Shown here: positions 8,502 to 18,981 of the stretch, piece after piece
Position numbering within the stretch: position 1 is the stretch's first letter
Layout: every line of letters begins with the position of its first letter
Source: a virus
Length of the DNA stretch: 39,946 nt
Strand: one strand, 5' to 3'
IMG/VR virus record: IMGVR_UViG_3300031700_000002
Coordinates: 1 to 39,946 of that record
The notes under the pieces: generated by a model
Databases searched by the model: none
The model's input: the letters and a program-made list of their open reading frames with translations, nothing else
Told to the model about the DNA's origin: nothing
Made by a program: the position numbers and the translations under genes

Positions 8502-9728
8502 ATGGGTTTAATAACTGAAACAAATCAACAATATTACGAAGGAGCTCAAGGATATAGATCTTTAACTGGAGCTGTTAATGAAAAATTTCCAACTACATTT
8601 GATACAGATTTAATATTTGGCGATTGGAATCCAGCTAATATTAACTATGCTTTAAATAATTTTAAATTATATACAAGCCCTACCGGTGTTCCTGGCACAT
8701 ATGATGAGTATTTATTTGCTTATTCTGTTTCAAATAATATTATAAATATTGACGCAATATTACCTACTGGCACTTTTGTTGTTGTTCAATTAAAGATATT
8801 AACAGGAGGTAAGTATGGCCAAACAGAAGCTGAAAAAGCTTATGGAGATACCGTAGAAGATAACTACGGAAGTTATGAATACATAAAACTAACCGATGCT
8901 ATAGATAACTTTATGGTTGGTTATGTAGGAGATGGTAAATTAATACAAAACGCTAAAAAATCTGACGTATTATTTTTTGCAAAAAGAAGTTTGCAAGAAT
9001 TTAGTTATGACACTTTAAAAAGTATTCATTCTCAAGAACTGAGTATACCAGCTAGCTTAAGCGTTATACTGCCTCAAGACTATGTCAATTATGTAAGAGT
9101 ATCCTGGATAGACCAACTAGGTGTAAAAAGAATTATATATCCAGCAAACAATTTAACAATAGCTCCTTTTGGAACACCTATTCAAGATCAAGCAGGTGTG
9201 CCAACTCAAGACAATTTTGGAGAAAACATAGAAGGAACTTCGCTTACGGTTGAAAGATGGAAAAGCGCTAATGACAATTTAATAAACGGTCAGCTAATCA
9301 ACAATATAGATGAAGCCGTAGACTTTCAAAATGCTTATGGGTTTGAAGGCAGTTGGAATTGGGGAAGACAATACGGTCTTGATCCACAAACATCTCAAAT
9401 GAATGGCTGGTTTAATATGGATGAAAGAGAAGGTAAAATGTCTTTTTCTAGTAATTTATCAGGAAAGCTTATTGTATTAGAATACATTTCTGATGGCTTG
9501 GCTTATGACTCAGATACTAAAGTACCTAAGCTAGCAGAAGATGCCTTATACGCGTCCATATTGCATTCTATAATATCTACAAGGTCTGGACAACAAGAGT
9601 ACTTAGTTCAAAGACTTCAAAAAGACAGAAGAGCTAAATTAAGAAATGCAAAAATAAGGCTATCTAACATTAAGCTTGACGAGATAGTTCAAGTAATGAG
9701 AGGCAAATCAAAATGGATTAAACACTAA
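8502..9728 (+). CDS. Putative neck / tail adaptor structural protein
   Basis: This 408-residue protein is tightly linked to the preceding connector candidate. The first about 130 residues are beta-rich. A middle block (about 150-220) contains IPASLSVILPQDYVNYVRV, a type of segment found in virion neck proteins of marine and crAss-like podoviruses in my recollection. The C-terminal about 70 residues are basic and helical (SGQQEYLVQRLQKDRRAKLR) and could contact DNA or the portal. No enzymatic motif was seen. Only 6 nt separate it from the giant tail gene. The structural role is reasonably likely, but the exact position in the neck is unknown. Confidence 0.55.
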   Translation: MGLITETNQQYYEGAQGYRSLTGAVNEKFPTTFDTDLIFGDWNPANINYALNNFKLYTSPTGVPGTYDEYLFAYSVSNNIINIDAILPTGTFVVVQLKILTGGKYGQTEAEKAYGDTVEDNYGSYEYIKLTDAIDNFMVGYVGDGKLIQNAKKSDVLFFAKRSLQEFSYDTLKSIHSQELSIPASLSVILPQDYVNYVRVSWIDQLGVKRIIYPANNLTIAPFGTPIQDQAGVPTQDNFGENIEGTSLTVERWKSANDNLINGQLINNIDEAVDFQNAYGFEGSWNWGRQYGLDPQTSQMNGWFNMDEREGKMSFSSNLSGKLIVLEYISDGLAYDSDTKVPKLAEDALYASILHSIISTRSGQQEYLVQRLQKDRRAKLRNAKIRLSNIKLDEIVQVMRGKSKWIKH

Positions 9729-9734
9729 AATTAA

Positions 9735-12700
9735 ATGAATAAGTCTAAAAACACCTTTTTAAAGTCCAAAATGAACAAGGACATTGACGCTCGTATTCTA
9801 CCTAATAATGAATATAGAAATGCAGTTAATGTTCAAGTTAACAAATCAGAAGGGTCTAACGTAGGTTCTTTAGAAAATGTTTTAGGTAATGCAAAAGCTG
9901 TTGATGTTGGCGCTCACTTAAATGCGCCAGATGTGGTATGTATTGGCACTTTAGAAGATGAGTCAACTGGCATCACTTACTTATTCTTTACAAACTACAC
10001 TGATCCAAAGCCCTTACAGTTCACCTACAGCTTTAGCAATAAGAGCTATATAGTATCTTTTAATAGTAGCAATAATGAATTAGTAACTTTAGTGGAAGGT
10101 TCTTTTCTTAACTTTTCAACAACACATCTAGTTTACGCTTCTAATATAGTAGAAAATTTACTTTTTTGGACAGATAATAGAAATCAACCAAGAAAAATAA
10201 ATGTAGATTTAGCTAATAACAATCCTAATCAATCCCCAACTTACTACACAACAGAAGATCAAATATCAGTAGCCAAGTACAATCCATATGATTGCATTGA
10301 AATGTATGCTCAAAGTAGATTATCTACTTCAGCTACAACTCTATATGAGTCAACCATGAAAGATGTTAGTAGTAAAAACTTACCTAACGGAGGAAATGGA
10401 GAGCTAAACATATCAGTAAACGGAGGTACTCAAATAATAGTTAAAAACTTTATTGGCGATATACAAGTAGATCAAGCAACTACTTACGACTCAGGTTCAT
10501 CTGTGTCTTACATTGACGCTTCAGGTATTGTGCAACCTATTACAGGAGCTTTAGTAAGCGCTGCTTCATATGACGCGGGGTTATCTTTGTGGACAATAGA
10601 CATAACTGGAGCTGTTTTCCCAAATCTAAGCAGTAATACAGATATAATATTAAACGCAAACCCTTACTACGACTCAAAATTTGCAGGAGATCCCACATAC
10701 TTAGATGATAAATTTGTTAGGTTTGGTTATAGATTTAAGTTTGAAGACAATGAATACTCTTTATTCTCAACTTTTACTCAAGCCGCTTTTATACCTAAGC
10801 AAGACGGGTATTTTATGTATGTACAAAAACCTGACTTAAAAAAAGTAAATAATCAATCAGAAGCGTCAAGAAGTACTATAGTAAATTTTGTTGAAAATAA
10901 AGTAGATCAAATAAAGTTAAGAATACCTTTGCCTTTTAAAAACTACAATATGCGTAGTAGCTTAAAGGTTACGGATATAGATATTTTATACAAAGAGTCA
11001 GATCAAATACCCGTAAAAGTTATTGACACAATTAGCGCAGCAGAGGTGTTTAATGCGTCAGCATCTTGTAAAGTTAAAACATCTACAGTTGGAGCCCAAA
11101 CGGATGTTGCTGTGGATAACATAGTTGGAGGTATAAAGATTGGGAGTTATGTAACTGGGTTTGGTATAACTACAGACGTTACAGTTATGGCTTATGCGCC
11201 TAATGACCCTAACGTAAATCCTAGTACATCAGGAGTTATAACCTTAAGTTCAGCTCAAACTCTAGTAGCGGGTATTGAGTTGACAGTGGGTGAGCCTGAT
11301 TATCACGTCTATGATTACCAGTCTAAAAAACCATTTAGAACATTACCTGAAAAAGATTTAATAAGAGTTTATGACAAAATTCCTGTAAGATCTTTAGCTC
11401 AAGAAATTTCTGGCAATAGAGTTATATATGGCAATTACCAAAACAAACATACAGCTCCTGAGTTTATAAACTACAACCTTGCTGTAAGTGATAAAGCATC
11501 TTTTAACTTAAATGGAGGCACGGCTCAAATATTAGGCACGTTTCCTGTGGGCTCAACCGTAATAGATATAACAAGCATTAAAGGCGACTTTTTTGTTGGA
11601 ATGATTGTAATATCAGACGGAGTTGCCCCAGGAACCATAATAACAAACATTAGTGGCAACACCATAACTATAGACATTCCTACTATAGGTGTGTTAGTGA
11701 ATTTACAGTTAGTGGTTTTACAGCCAGGTGGGAAAGAGCAAGATACAACTAGCAGGATTGAATACCCAAATTCAAGTTTAAAAACAAATAGAAACTATCA
11801 AGTAGGAGTTGTTTTGTCAGACAGATATGGCAGACAGTCGGGCGTTATATTATCTAATAATAAAGAGGCTTTAGTTTCAGGAAATCAAACTTTTATAGGA
11901 TCTACTATATACTCTGCATACAATACACTATCAACCCCTGCAAATAGCTGGCCAGGAGATTCAATAAAATTAATATTTAACAACCAAATAGCTACAAGTA
12001 AAAATGCTCTTTTAGGTTTACCTGGAGTTTATAACGGTGATGCTACAAGCGCTGATTACAACCCGCTTGGTTGGTACACTTACAAAATAGTTGTTAAACA
12101 GACTGAGCAAGAGTATTACAATGTTTATTTACCTGGTATAATGGCAGGTTATCCTGAGGACTTAACTTTAGAGCAAGGCCAAACATCTCATATTGTTTTA
12201 ACAAGTGATAATATAAATAAAGTTCCAAGAGATTTAAACGAAGTTGGTCCTACGCAAGATCAATTTAGAAGTTCAGTTAAACTTTATGGTAGAGTTGAAA
12301 ATTCTACAACACAAGTTTCAGAACTATTAACAAACGCAGGTTTAAGCAACCTACAGTACTACCCAGGTAGAGAGTTTGATATTGCAATCACTATTTCTCC
12401 TATGAACGACTTGTTTAATTACAACCCCGTTAATCCTCCGAGCCCAAATTTTTTCCCTCAGTTTTACACATATAATTCAAACCCATATATAGCTAGAATA
12501 AGTACCGCTACTAAAATAGGTCAAAAAGCTAACATAAATTACACCGCTGTAACGGGTTTTGCGGCAGTAACAGAAACCTCTGCAACTATTAGACTTTATA
12601 ACGTTTCAGGTAACGTGATTGACATTGAAGCAGGTGATTCTGTAACAGGCCCAGGCTTTCCTGAAGATTTAGTAACTGCTACAGCAACTCCTTATACAGG

Positions 12701-15188
12701 GGAAAGTCTAGCTGGTACGGCTAACACATCAGCAGGAAGCTCTGGTATTTCTTTAACTTTTGGATCAACCTTCAACCCAGGTGGGTCTGGGTTTTTTGTA
12801 GGTCAGATAGTAACAGGCGCTGGCATACCATCAGGCACTATTATAACCGACATAATAGCTAATGGAAGCCCTATTGTTGATTACACTGTTACCCTAAGCC
12901 AAACAGCCGGTGTTGTTAGCGGAACACAAGTATCGTTTACAAATGCAGCGCAGTTAATTGTTAGTGAAGCCGTAAATTTTTCATTGGGAGATAGAATACA
13001 AATATCAAGCGTAGCAAAACCTGGAATTCAGTATTTAGCGGTATACGAAACAGAACCTGTGAAAAGTCTTTTAGATATATTTTGGGAATCGTCTACAACC
13101 GGTATTATACAAGACGTTAACAACATAATATTAAACGAAAATCCTGTAGGTGAAGGTGCAGGAGGTATATCGCCATTTAACGATAATTCTTTTACCGAAG
13201 GGTTAAGGCCAAATCCAATAACTGGTGAATTTCCAACTATTACTCAAGCGCCATTTGGTTTAGTAAATAACTTTGGTAGCCCAATTGTTTTAAGCGCAAC
13301 AGACACGCCGTTGTCTTTAGACTCCGTGCTTAATGGTTATGAAGAAAATGTGCAAACTATATATGAAACTGGAGGCGTTGTAACCCCTGTTTTTAGTTTT
13401 GCAGAACTAGGTTCAAGCCAATTATACGATATAAGAATAGCACAAGGTTTTGTTGACAACATTTGGTTTGGCACGGATCCGCTTTTGTATACTTTTACAT
13501 TTGTATTTACTTGTGAAATAAATGGTTTAGAATCAACTTTCACTAGAACGTCTGTTTTAAGAAACGTTGCGCCAGCTTTTTACTCATGGGAAGAAACTAG
13601 TGTTAGAGCCTTACGCACTCAAACAGCTGAAGCAACAACTGGTGGTTTTAAGTTTGATGTATATGGACAAACTAACAGCGTTTCAAACGTATTGAATGGA
13701 TTTTCAGTGGCTAATGATACAAATCCCACAGCTTTTCCAAGCAATTTAGTAACTTCAGGTACAAACTTTACAAGTCCAGATGGTATTAACGGCCAAAACA
13801 ACGCTTCTCCTAATAACGTATGGCCTATAGCCCCAACTTCTGGAGTAACGCAGACAGGCACTTCAATCAACTTCGCCGGCCCTGATACTTGGACAGTGTT
13901 TACTATGGATACTATTGCCTTGTATAATACAATTGACTTTAGAGTAGGATATACTACACAAGCAAATAGCTCAATACCAGATGGAACGTATGTAGCAAGT
14001 TTTACAGACGGTGCTGTAGGTTCAGGAACTAGAATAGCAACTTTTAATAAATCTATTACTACCACTGGGGCAACTCCACCTTTTACTGGTGCTGATCCAG
14101 CTACCGGCCTATTTAATGGAGACTCTGTAAGCTTTTTTACCCCTAACTATTTAGTTGTTGATCAACTAATAGATGTAACTGAAGGTGATTTAATCTATTT
14201 ATATGAACCACCTACTTTCAATAATTGTCCAATAGGCCCGGTATATATAGGAAGTGCAAACATTGAAGTTGTTGCGGCTATACAAGGCGTTAATGGCGCA
14301 GGGTTTGATGCTAGCGATATATTTCCAGCACCCCAAAATGATCAAAAATGGCAAGATTTAACATGTAGTATCACAAGTGTGACAGACAGCTCTGGAAACG
14401 ACGCTGCACAGTATTTTGATTTAGCTAACGGAGGTGTTATGCAACAAAATTCCGATGGAGTTGGAGAGGTTAATTTACTAAACACAGGCTACGAAAACGA
14501 CGCAATGCCAGCTGATGTTTACACTGTAAACTTAAGACTAGACGATCCAGCAGATCACGTTTTTTGTTCTATTATAGTTAACACTGGTTTAAAAATATGT
14601 GATACGCCTTACGGTGGACCTGGTAGGTTTGGAGATGCACCTTTTGGTGTTTGTGAATACACAGTTACAGGTACTCCAACTAGCTCGGGTATTAACGCTG
14701 GTTACCAAGAAGTAATTCGAAAATACATAGTTGTGTCAATATGTGAGGGGGCTGCTGGTTATTTAGCTCCTTGGGGTAATGGATCAAATGGTAATTGGGT
14801 TTTTATGGCAGGTAGTGGAGACACAGGTGTTGCAAACCCTTCTTGGCAAGAAGCTATAAATCAAAACGGAAATCAAACAAACATTTTATTAGATCCTATA
14901 TCTAGCACTCCAAACCCCTATTGGACCCCCGGAGGAACCCCTCCACTATGTAGCGGTCAATGGCTTCAGGGTGCCGGTTGGGATGACATAACAGATGTGA
15001 CTGATCTTATAACGGTTTATCCTGGACTTAGAAGTATTATTTTAGAAGGTCAAGGACCGTTTCCTGGTGGACCTTGCTCACCCCAAGCTCCAAACTGGGC
15101 TTATACTAGCACTATTGTAAAATCTGCGGGAACAGGAACCGGAGTGCCTTTAGATCCTCCAGTAGAAAACTATGTATTCACCATTTAA
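9735..15188 (+). CDS. Giant tail protein (tail tube/stabiliser-like)
   Basis: This 1817-residue beta-rich protein begins with a conserved-looking N-terminus (TFLKSKMNKDIDARILP, then EYRNAVNVQVNKSEGSNVG), which I associate with large tail-tube or stabiliser proteins of marine podoviruses. Several G-x-G-I-P-x-G-T-x-I-type units interrupt it (about residues 441-521, 592-666, 951-982 and 993-1072) and look like inserted beta domains. The C-terminal about 300 residues carry spaced Cys residues and Gly/Pro/Trp-rich loops, as in an exposed receptor-binding or knob region. There is no signal peptide. It likely forms the tail or its fibres together with the next gene. Confidence 0.65.
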   Translation: MNKSKNTFLKSKMNKDIDARILPNNEYRNAVNVQVNKSEGSNVGSLENVLGNAKAVDVGAHLNAPDVVCIGTLEDESTGITYLFFTNYTDPKPLQFTYSFSNKSYIVSFNSSNNELVTLVEGSFLNFSTTHLVYASNIVENLLFWTDNRNQPRKINVDLANNNPNQSPTYYTTEDQISVAKYNPYDCIEMYAQSRLSTSATTLYESTMKDVSSKNLPNGGNGELNISVNGGTQIIVKNFIGDIQVDQATTYDSGSSVSYIDASGIVQPITGALVSAASYDAGLSLWTIDITGAVFPNLSSNTDIILNANPYYDSKFAGDPTYLDDKFVRFGYRFKFEDNEYSLFSTFTQAAFIPKQDGYFMYVQKPDLKKVNNQSEASRSTIVNFVENKVDQIKLRIPLPFKNYNMRSSLKVTDIDILYKESDQIPVKVIDTISAAEVFNASASCKVKTSTVGAQTDVAVDNIVGGIKIGSYVTGFGITTDVTVMAYAPNDPNVNPSTSGVITLSSAQTLVAGIELTVGEPDYHVYDYQSKKPFRTLPEKDLIRVYDKIPVRSLAQEISGNRVIYGNYQNKHTAPEFINYNLAVSDKASFNLNGGTAQILGTFPVGSTVIDITSIKGDFFVGMIVISDGVAPGTIITNISGNTITIDIPTIGVLVNLQLVVLQPGGKEQDTTSRIEYPNSSLKTNRNYQVGVVLSDRYGRQSGVILSNNKEALVSGNQTFIGSTIYSAYNTLSTPANSWPGDSIKLIFNNQIATSKNALLGLPGVYNGDATSADYNPLGWYTYKIVVKQTEQEYYNVYLPGIMAGYPEDLTLEQGQTSHIVLTSDNINKVPRDLNEVGPTQDQFRSSVKLYGRVENSTTQVSELLTNAGLSNLQYYPGREFDIAITISPMNDLFNYNPVNPPSPNFFPQFYTYNSNPYIARISTATKIGQKANINYTAVTGFAAVTETSATIRLYNVSGNVIDIEAGDSVTGPGFPEDLVTATATPYTGESLAGTANTSAGSSGISLTFGSTFNPGGSGFFVGQIVTGAGIPSGTIITDIIANGSPIVDYTVTLSQTAGVVSGTQVSFTNAAQLIVSEAVNFSLGDRIQISSVAKPGIQYLAVYETEPVKSLLDIFWESSTTGIIQDVNNIILNENPVGEGAGGISPFNDNSFTEGLRPNPITGEFPTITQAPFGLVNNFGSPIVLSATDTPLSLDSVLNGYEENVQTIYETGGVVTPVFSFAELGSSQLYDIRIAQGFVDNIWFGTDPLLYTFTFVFTCEINGLESTFTRTSVLRNVAPAFYSWEETSVRALRTQTAEATTGGFKFDVYGQTNSVSNVLNGFSVANDTNPTAFPSNLVTSGTNFTSPDGINGQNNASPNNVWPIAPTSGVTQTGTSINFAGPDTWTVFTMDTIALYNTIDFRVGYTTQANSSIPDGTYVASFTDGAVGSGTRIATFNKSITTTGATPPFTGADPATGLFNGDSVSFFTPNYLVVDQLIDVTEGDLIYLYEPPTFNNCPIGPVYIGSANIEVVAAIQGVNGAGFDASDIFPAPQNDQKWQDLTCSITSVTDSSGNDAAQYFDLANGGVMQQNSDGVGEVNLLNTGYENDAMPADVYTVNLRLDDPADHVFCSIIVNTGLKICDTPYGGPGRFGDAPFGVCEYTVTGTPTSSGINAGYQEVIRKYIVVSICEGAAGYLAPWGNGSNGNWVFMAGSGDTGVANPSWQEAINQNGNQTNILLDPISSTPNPYWTPGGTPPLCSGQWLQGAGWDDITDVTDLITVYPGLRSIILEGQGPFPGGPCSPQAPNWAYTSTIVKSAGTGTGVPLDPPVENYVFTI

Positions 15189-15229
15189 ACGAAGTGTAAT
15201 TTAACACAAAAATAAGTAATAATTAAATA

Positions 15230-17137
15230 ATGGGAGCAGTAATTGAAGTTAAATATTTTAATACTTTTATTTTAAAAAAGACAAATAGCGACGATGAACC
15301 AATTTGGAATGGATCATTCGGCGTACCACCTACTGTTCCAGGAAAATATCCTGCTGTTGCTAACCTAGGGGGAGTTAACGACTTTGCTATAGAGGAGTCT
15401 AGAATAAGAGGAGGTTATAACAACACAACTGTTGACTTTGGCGTAAAAGCTTATATAGTTGAAGATGAAAGAATAGGTGGCTACAGAAGCAGCTCTTTAA
15501 TATATTCTGGTATATACAACTCCAGAACTGGCATAAATCAAACAAATGTATTTTCTGTAGGTGAAGACATTAGCAAAACAGCTGATCCAGCAAACGCGTC
15601 TATACAAAAGCTATACGCTGAAGACACGAATTTAGTTATATTTCAAGAGCTAAAAGTTAGTAGGGCTTTAATAGATAAAGACGCTATATATTCAGCTGAA
15701 GGTGGAGGCTCTATAACTTCAAGCAATTTAGTTATAGGCGTTATACAGCCTTACGCTGGAGAATATGGTATAAGCAAAAACCCTGAGAGCTTTGCTATTT
15801 ACGGTTATCAAAAATATTTTTCTGATCAAAACAACAATGCAGTGCTTAGGTTGAGTAAAAATGGTATAGAAGAAATTTCTCGTTACGGTATGAGAGACTT
15901 TTTTAGAGATGACTTAAATAGAATAAAAACTTCAGCAGGTAACGGAGTGGTTTTAGGAGCTTATGATATACATAACAATCAATATGTAGCTTCATTACAA
16001 GAAGATCTAGGTTCAAATTACAACACATTGTCTTTTGACGAACAAGCACTTGGGTGGGTTAGCTTCTTTACTTATGATGCAGAACAAATGTTCAGTATAA
16101 ACAACAACTTTTATACAGTAAAAAACGGAAGTATTTGGGAGCAATACGCTGAAAAAACAAATTACCCTGGAGCTAAAAGAGGTAATTTTTACGGATTAGA
16201 TTATTCTAGTGCTGTAACAGTTTCTTTTAACGCAGCCACTGCAAATTCAAAAACATTTAAAACAGTTAGTTACGAAGGAGCTAACGGTTGGCAATTATCA
16301 TCTTTAGTTTCTGATCCAACTGGATCAAATATTACAAGCCCAGCTGTGAATTGGAATTCTAGTACTGATTTAACTAATTTAACAACTATTTCTCAAGAGT
16401 ACCCTTCACTTTATAGTTATTATGAAGGTGAATATATAGAGGCTAATTCTACAGCTACAATTAGTCAAGTTGTTAGTACAACACAATTTTTAATAATAGC
16501 AACAAAATCACCTATATTGAATTCTGCTGTTTCAGGACTTAATATACCTGTTAACACCTCGATGCCTGCTTTATCAACAATTGTGGGTAACGTAAATATT
16601 TCTAACGCTGGTTCAGTAAACACAATTATATCGAATGTACCGCAAAGTATACCACCTGGAACATTTATTTCATCTCCAAATCAAATACCTTTTGATACGT
16701 TTGTAGTATCTTATAATACTGCAACTGGAGTGCTAGTTACTAACAATGCTATTGTCATGCCAGCTGGTTCTTTTATAGAATTTAATAATCTTTACTTGAT
16801 AACCTTAAGCAACGCTGCGCCACTTGCTGCAGTTAATACGGTTTTAACGTTTAACAGTATAACTAATAGAGCTGATTACATAAGTGTTTTCAATACTTTA
16901 AACCCTGCGTATCCATCAATTCACGCTGGCTTTGATAGAAAAGAAAATAAATATGTTGGAAATTTAAGAAACTTTACACCAGCGTCTAATGGAGAGGTTA
17001 TTTGGGGAGAGTCAATAAGCGGAGTAAAAGGGTTTTACACCTTAGGAACTTTTTCAACCGATACTACTACGGATTTGGGTGGCAATAAGCAATTATTCTC
17101 TGTAGAAAGTTCGTATACAATAAATAATGGATATTAA
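15230..17137 (+). CDS. Second large tail protein, partner of the giant tail gene
   Basis: This 635-residue beta-rich protein starts 41 nt after the giant tail gene. The N-terminal half (IEVKYFNTFILKK, then repeated Tyr/Phe/Asn-rich beta strands) resembles the later part of the large stabiliser proteins of related phages. The pair may therefore correspond to one longer protein elsewhere; this is a recollection and not a measurement. Residues about 407-520 carry another Ile-Pro-x-Gly-Thr-type beta unit like those in the upstream gene. No catalytic motif was seen. Likely a virion tail component; adhesin or fibre is possible. Confidence 0.55.
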   Translation: MGAVIEVKYFNTFILKKTNSDDEPIWNGSFGVPPTVPGKYPAVANLGGVNDFAIEESRIRGGYNNTTVDFGVKAYIVEDERIGGYRSSSLIYSGIYNSRTGINQTNVFSVGEDISKTADPANASIQKLYAEDTNLVIFQELKVSRALIDKDAIYSAEGGGSITSSNLVIGVIQPYAGEYGISKNPESFAIYGYQKYFSDQNNNAVLRLSKNGIEEISRYGMRDFFRDDLNRIKTSAGNGVVLGAYDIHNNQYVASLQEDLGSNYNTLSFDEQALGWVSFFTYDAEQMFSINNNFYTVKNGSIWEQYAEKTNYPGAKRGNFYGLDYSSAVTVSFNAATANSKTFKTVSYEGANGWQLSSLVSDPTGSNITSPAVNWNSSTDLTNLTTISQEYPSLYSYYEGEYIEANSTATISQVVSTTQFLIIATKSPILNSAVSGLNIPVNTSMPALSTIVGNVNISNAGSVNTIISNVPQSIPPGTFISSPNQIPFDTFVVSYNTATGVLVTNNAIVMPAGSFIEFNNLYLITLSNAAPLAAVNTVLTFNSITNRADYISVFNTLNPAYPSIHAGFDRKENKYVGNLRNFTPASNGEVIWGESISGVKGFYTLGTFSTDTTTDLGGNKQLFSVESSYTINNGY

Positions 17138-17155
17138 CAATAAAATAATAATAAT

Positions 17156-17827
17156 ATGGGACCACTAACACCGGCGCTAATTGGAGGAGGCTTGCAAATA
17201 ATAGGTGGCCTTATGGGAGCTAGTGCGGCTAAAAAAAGAGAAGAAGCCGCTAGAAAAGAAAGGCTTAGGTTACAAGGTAAGTTAGAAGACTTAGAAAATA
17301 GTAGACAAGATATAATTAATCCTTATGCAGGTATTGTAGATCTTAGCGGCATGATAAGTAATCCTTTTGCTAATTTATCTGTAGCTACAGGCGCTGCTGA
17401 AATGCAAATAGAAGAAGCAGACATATCTTTAGCTAATACTTTAGACACATTAAGAGCAACTGGAGCAAGCGCAGGGGGTGCAACAGCTTTAGCGCAAGCT
17501 GCTTTGAGATCTAAAAAAGGTGTTGCAGCTAGTATTGAAATGCAAGAAAAAAATAATGAAGATAAGCGAGCTCAAGGAGAACAGCAGATGGAACAAAGAC
17601 AAATAGCTGAACAACAAAGACTGCAAAATGCAGATGTAGCAGGCGAACAATTTATGTTTTCTACTAGAGAAGGTCGTCAAATGCAAGAGCTAGATAGAAC
17701 GGCTGCTATGCTAGGGTCCGCTAGACAAGCTGAGGGTCAAGCGCAATCAGACGCAACAGGGTCGATAACAGGGGCTGTTAGCGGGTTAGCTCAGATTGCT
17801 GGAGGTTATGGAGCATCACAATCATAA
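17156..17827 (+). CDS. Internal virion / ejection-like protein
   Basis: This 223-residue protein has an N-terminal Gly-rich hydrophobic helix (PALIGGGLQIIGGLMGASAA). A long Ala/Gln/Glu-rich coiled-coil body follows (about 25-195), and the protein ends with a second Gly/Ala hydrophobic stretch (ITGAVSGLAQIAGGYGA). This layout is like the small ejection proteins of podoviruses, such as T7 gp14 or P22 gp7, which insert into the cell envelope during DNA entry. Its place between tail genes and the giant virion protein supports this. The family is not identified by sequence. Confidence 0.55.
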   Translation: MGPLTPALIGGGLQIIGGLMGASAAKKREEAARKERLRLQGKLEDLENSRQDIINPYAGIVDLSGMISNPFANLSVATGAAEMQIEEADISLANTLDTLRATGASAGGATALAQAALRSKKGVAASIEMQEKNNEDKRAQGEQQMEQRQIAEQQRLQNADVAGEQFMFSTREGRQMQELDRTAAMLGSARQAEGQAQSDATGSITGAVSGLAQIAGGYGASQS

Positions 17828-17833
17828 ACAAAC

Positions 17834-18976
17834 ATGGAAAACGAAAATTTACAACAAAATAATTTTTTAAGACAGTTTAATCAAAGCAATGCTATTGCTT
17901 ATAATAGAGATTTTATAAAAAGCAACAGCGATTATAACTTTCAGTTATTAGATAATGCATACAGAGGAGCTGGCATACATTATGCTAAAATAAAAATAGC
18001 TATAGATTCAAATAAATGTACTTCAAAAGATTGTGCAATGGAATTAGCTCAATTAAAATACTTAGAGCAAGCTCCTGAGATTTCATTAGATTTTTTATCA
18101 TCTTTAATTTCTCAATTGCAAGTAACTGAAGAAGATAATTTTGATCCTAATAATAATTTTTTATATACAGTTGCAAATAGCGTAATGACAACTAAGCCAG
18201 GTTTTTCTAAAACAGATGGATATATGGTTTATTTGGATTTACTTAATAATGGATCTCAGCAAATTGAATTTCATGGACCTGCTTTTGTAAAAAAAGAACT
18301 TAAGTTTACAGGCATTGTAGGAATGAGTGCAATTGATCAAGTTATGGTACCTGATCCTTTAATAATTAATAGCTCGTCTTTAACAGCTCTTTTAAATGAT
18401 GATACATCTTTAGTAGTGTCTACTCCAGTTATACAAAAAATTATGATGACTTTGATACCTGAAACTGGTTTGTTTATGCAGGAAATGATTAATGATAATA
18501 AAGAATTAAAAGCTAACGCAAAAATTAGCGAAGAGTTTATATTAAAAAATCCAGACGGAAGTTTTGATTATGAAATTGTTGACTTGGGTAATGGTCAAGG
18601 AAAAAATATATTAAAATATGATTTAGAAAAAATTGATAAAAAAATAACTCCTTTTGTAAACGCGGAAGCTGCGGGTTTATTAAGCTCAGAACAAGACGCA
18701 GTAGCTGCATGGAATGTATATATTTCAAAAGATAAAGCAATTTTTGAAGATGACTCTGAAGATAGAAACTGGATTTATAAAGAAGTTTTACCTCTTTCAC
18801 CAGAAAATAAATCTTTGTTTCAAAATTCATTTAAACAATATTTTAAAAATAATTTTTTAGATTCATTTATGGCAAATCAATCACCTACTGTTAAAGAGGA
18901 TGCGGCTGTGTTTGATTTAGCTCAAGCTAAACAAGCAGAAGCTCAAAAGTTTTTAGATGATAATAATTTAAATTAA
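17834..18976 (+). CDS. Unknown virion-associated protein
   Basis: This 380-residue, mostly helical, acidic protein starts 6 nt after the ejection-like gene and ends 5 nt before the giant polyvalent gene, so all three are probably co-expressed. One local feature is a close Cys pair near residues 57-62 (NKCTSKDC). There is no signal peptide, transmembrane helix or recognisable enzyme motif. The C-terminus is Ala/Gln/Glu-rich and helical. By neighbourhood it is likely an internal virion protein, perhaps a partner of the 2883-residue protein. Confidence 0.5.
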   Translation: MENENLQQNNFLRQFNQSNAIAYNRDFIKSNSDYNFQLLDNAYRGAGIHYAKIKIAIDSNKCTSKDCAMELAQLKYLEQAPEISLDFLSSLISQLQVTEEDNFDPNNNFLYTVANSVMTTKPGFSKTDGYMVYLDLLNNGSQQIEFHGPAFVKKELKFTGIVGMSAIDQVMVPDPLIINSSSLTALLNDDTSLVVSTPVIQKIMMTLIPETGLFMQEMINDNKELKANAKISEEFILKNPDGSFDYEIVDLGNGQGKNILKYDLEKIDKKITPFVNAEAAGLLSSEQDAVAAWNVYISKDKAIFEDDSEDRNWIYKEVLPLSPENKSLFQNSFKQYFKNNFLDSFMANQSPTVKEDAAVFDLAQAKQAEAQKFLDDNNLN

Positions 18977-18981
18977 ATTAA

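Noticed and set aside
13619-14065. 148-codon frame on the - strand
   Set aside because: Entirely antisense inside the giant tail gene, with no leader, neighbour or recognisable motif.
15181-15230. Possible terminator between the two tail genes
   Set aside because: Only a 4-bp gtgt/acac stem in AT-rich sequence, without a T run.
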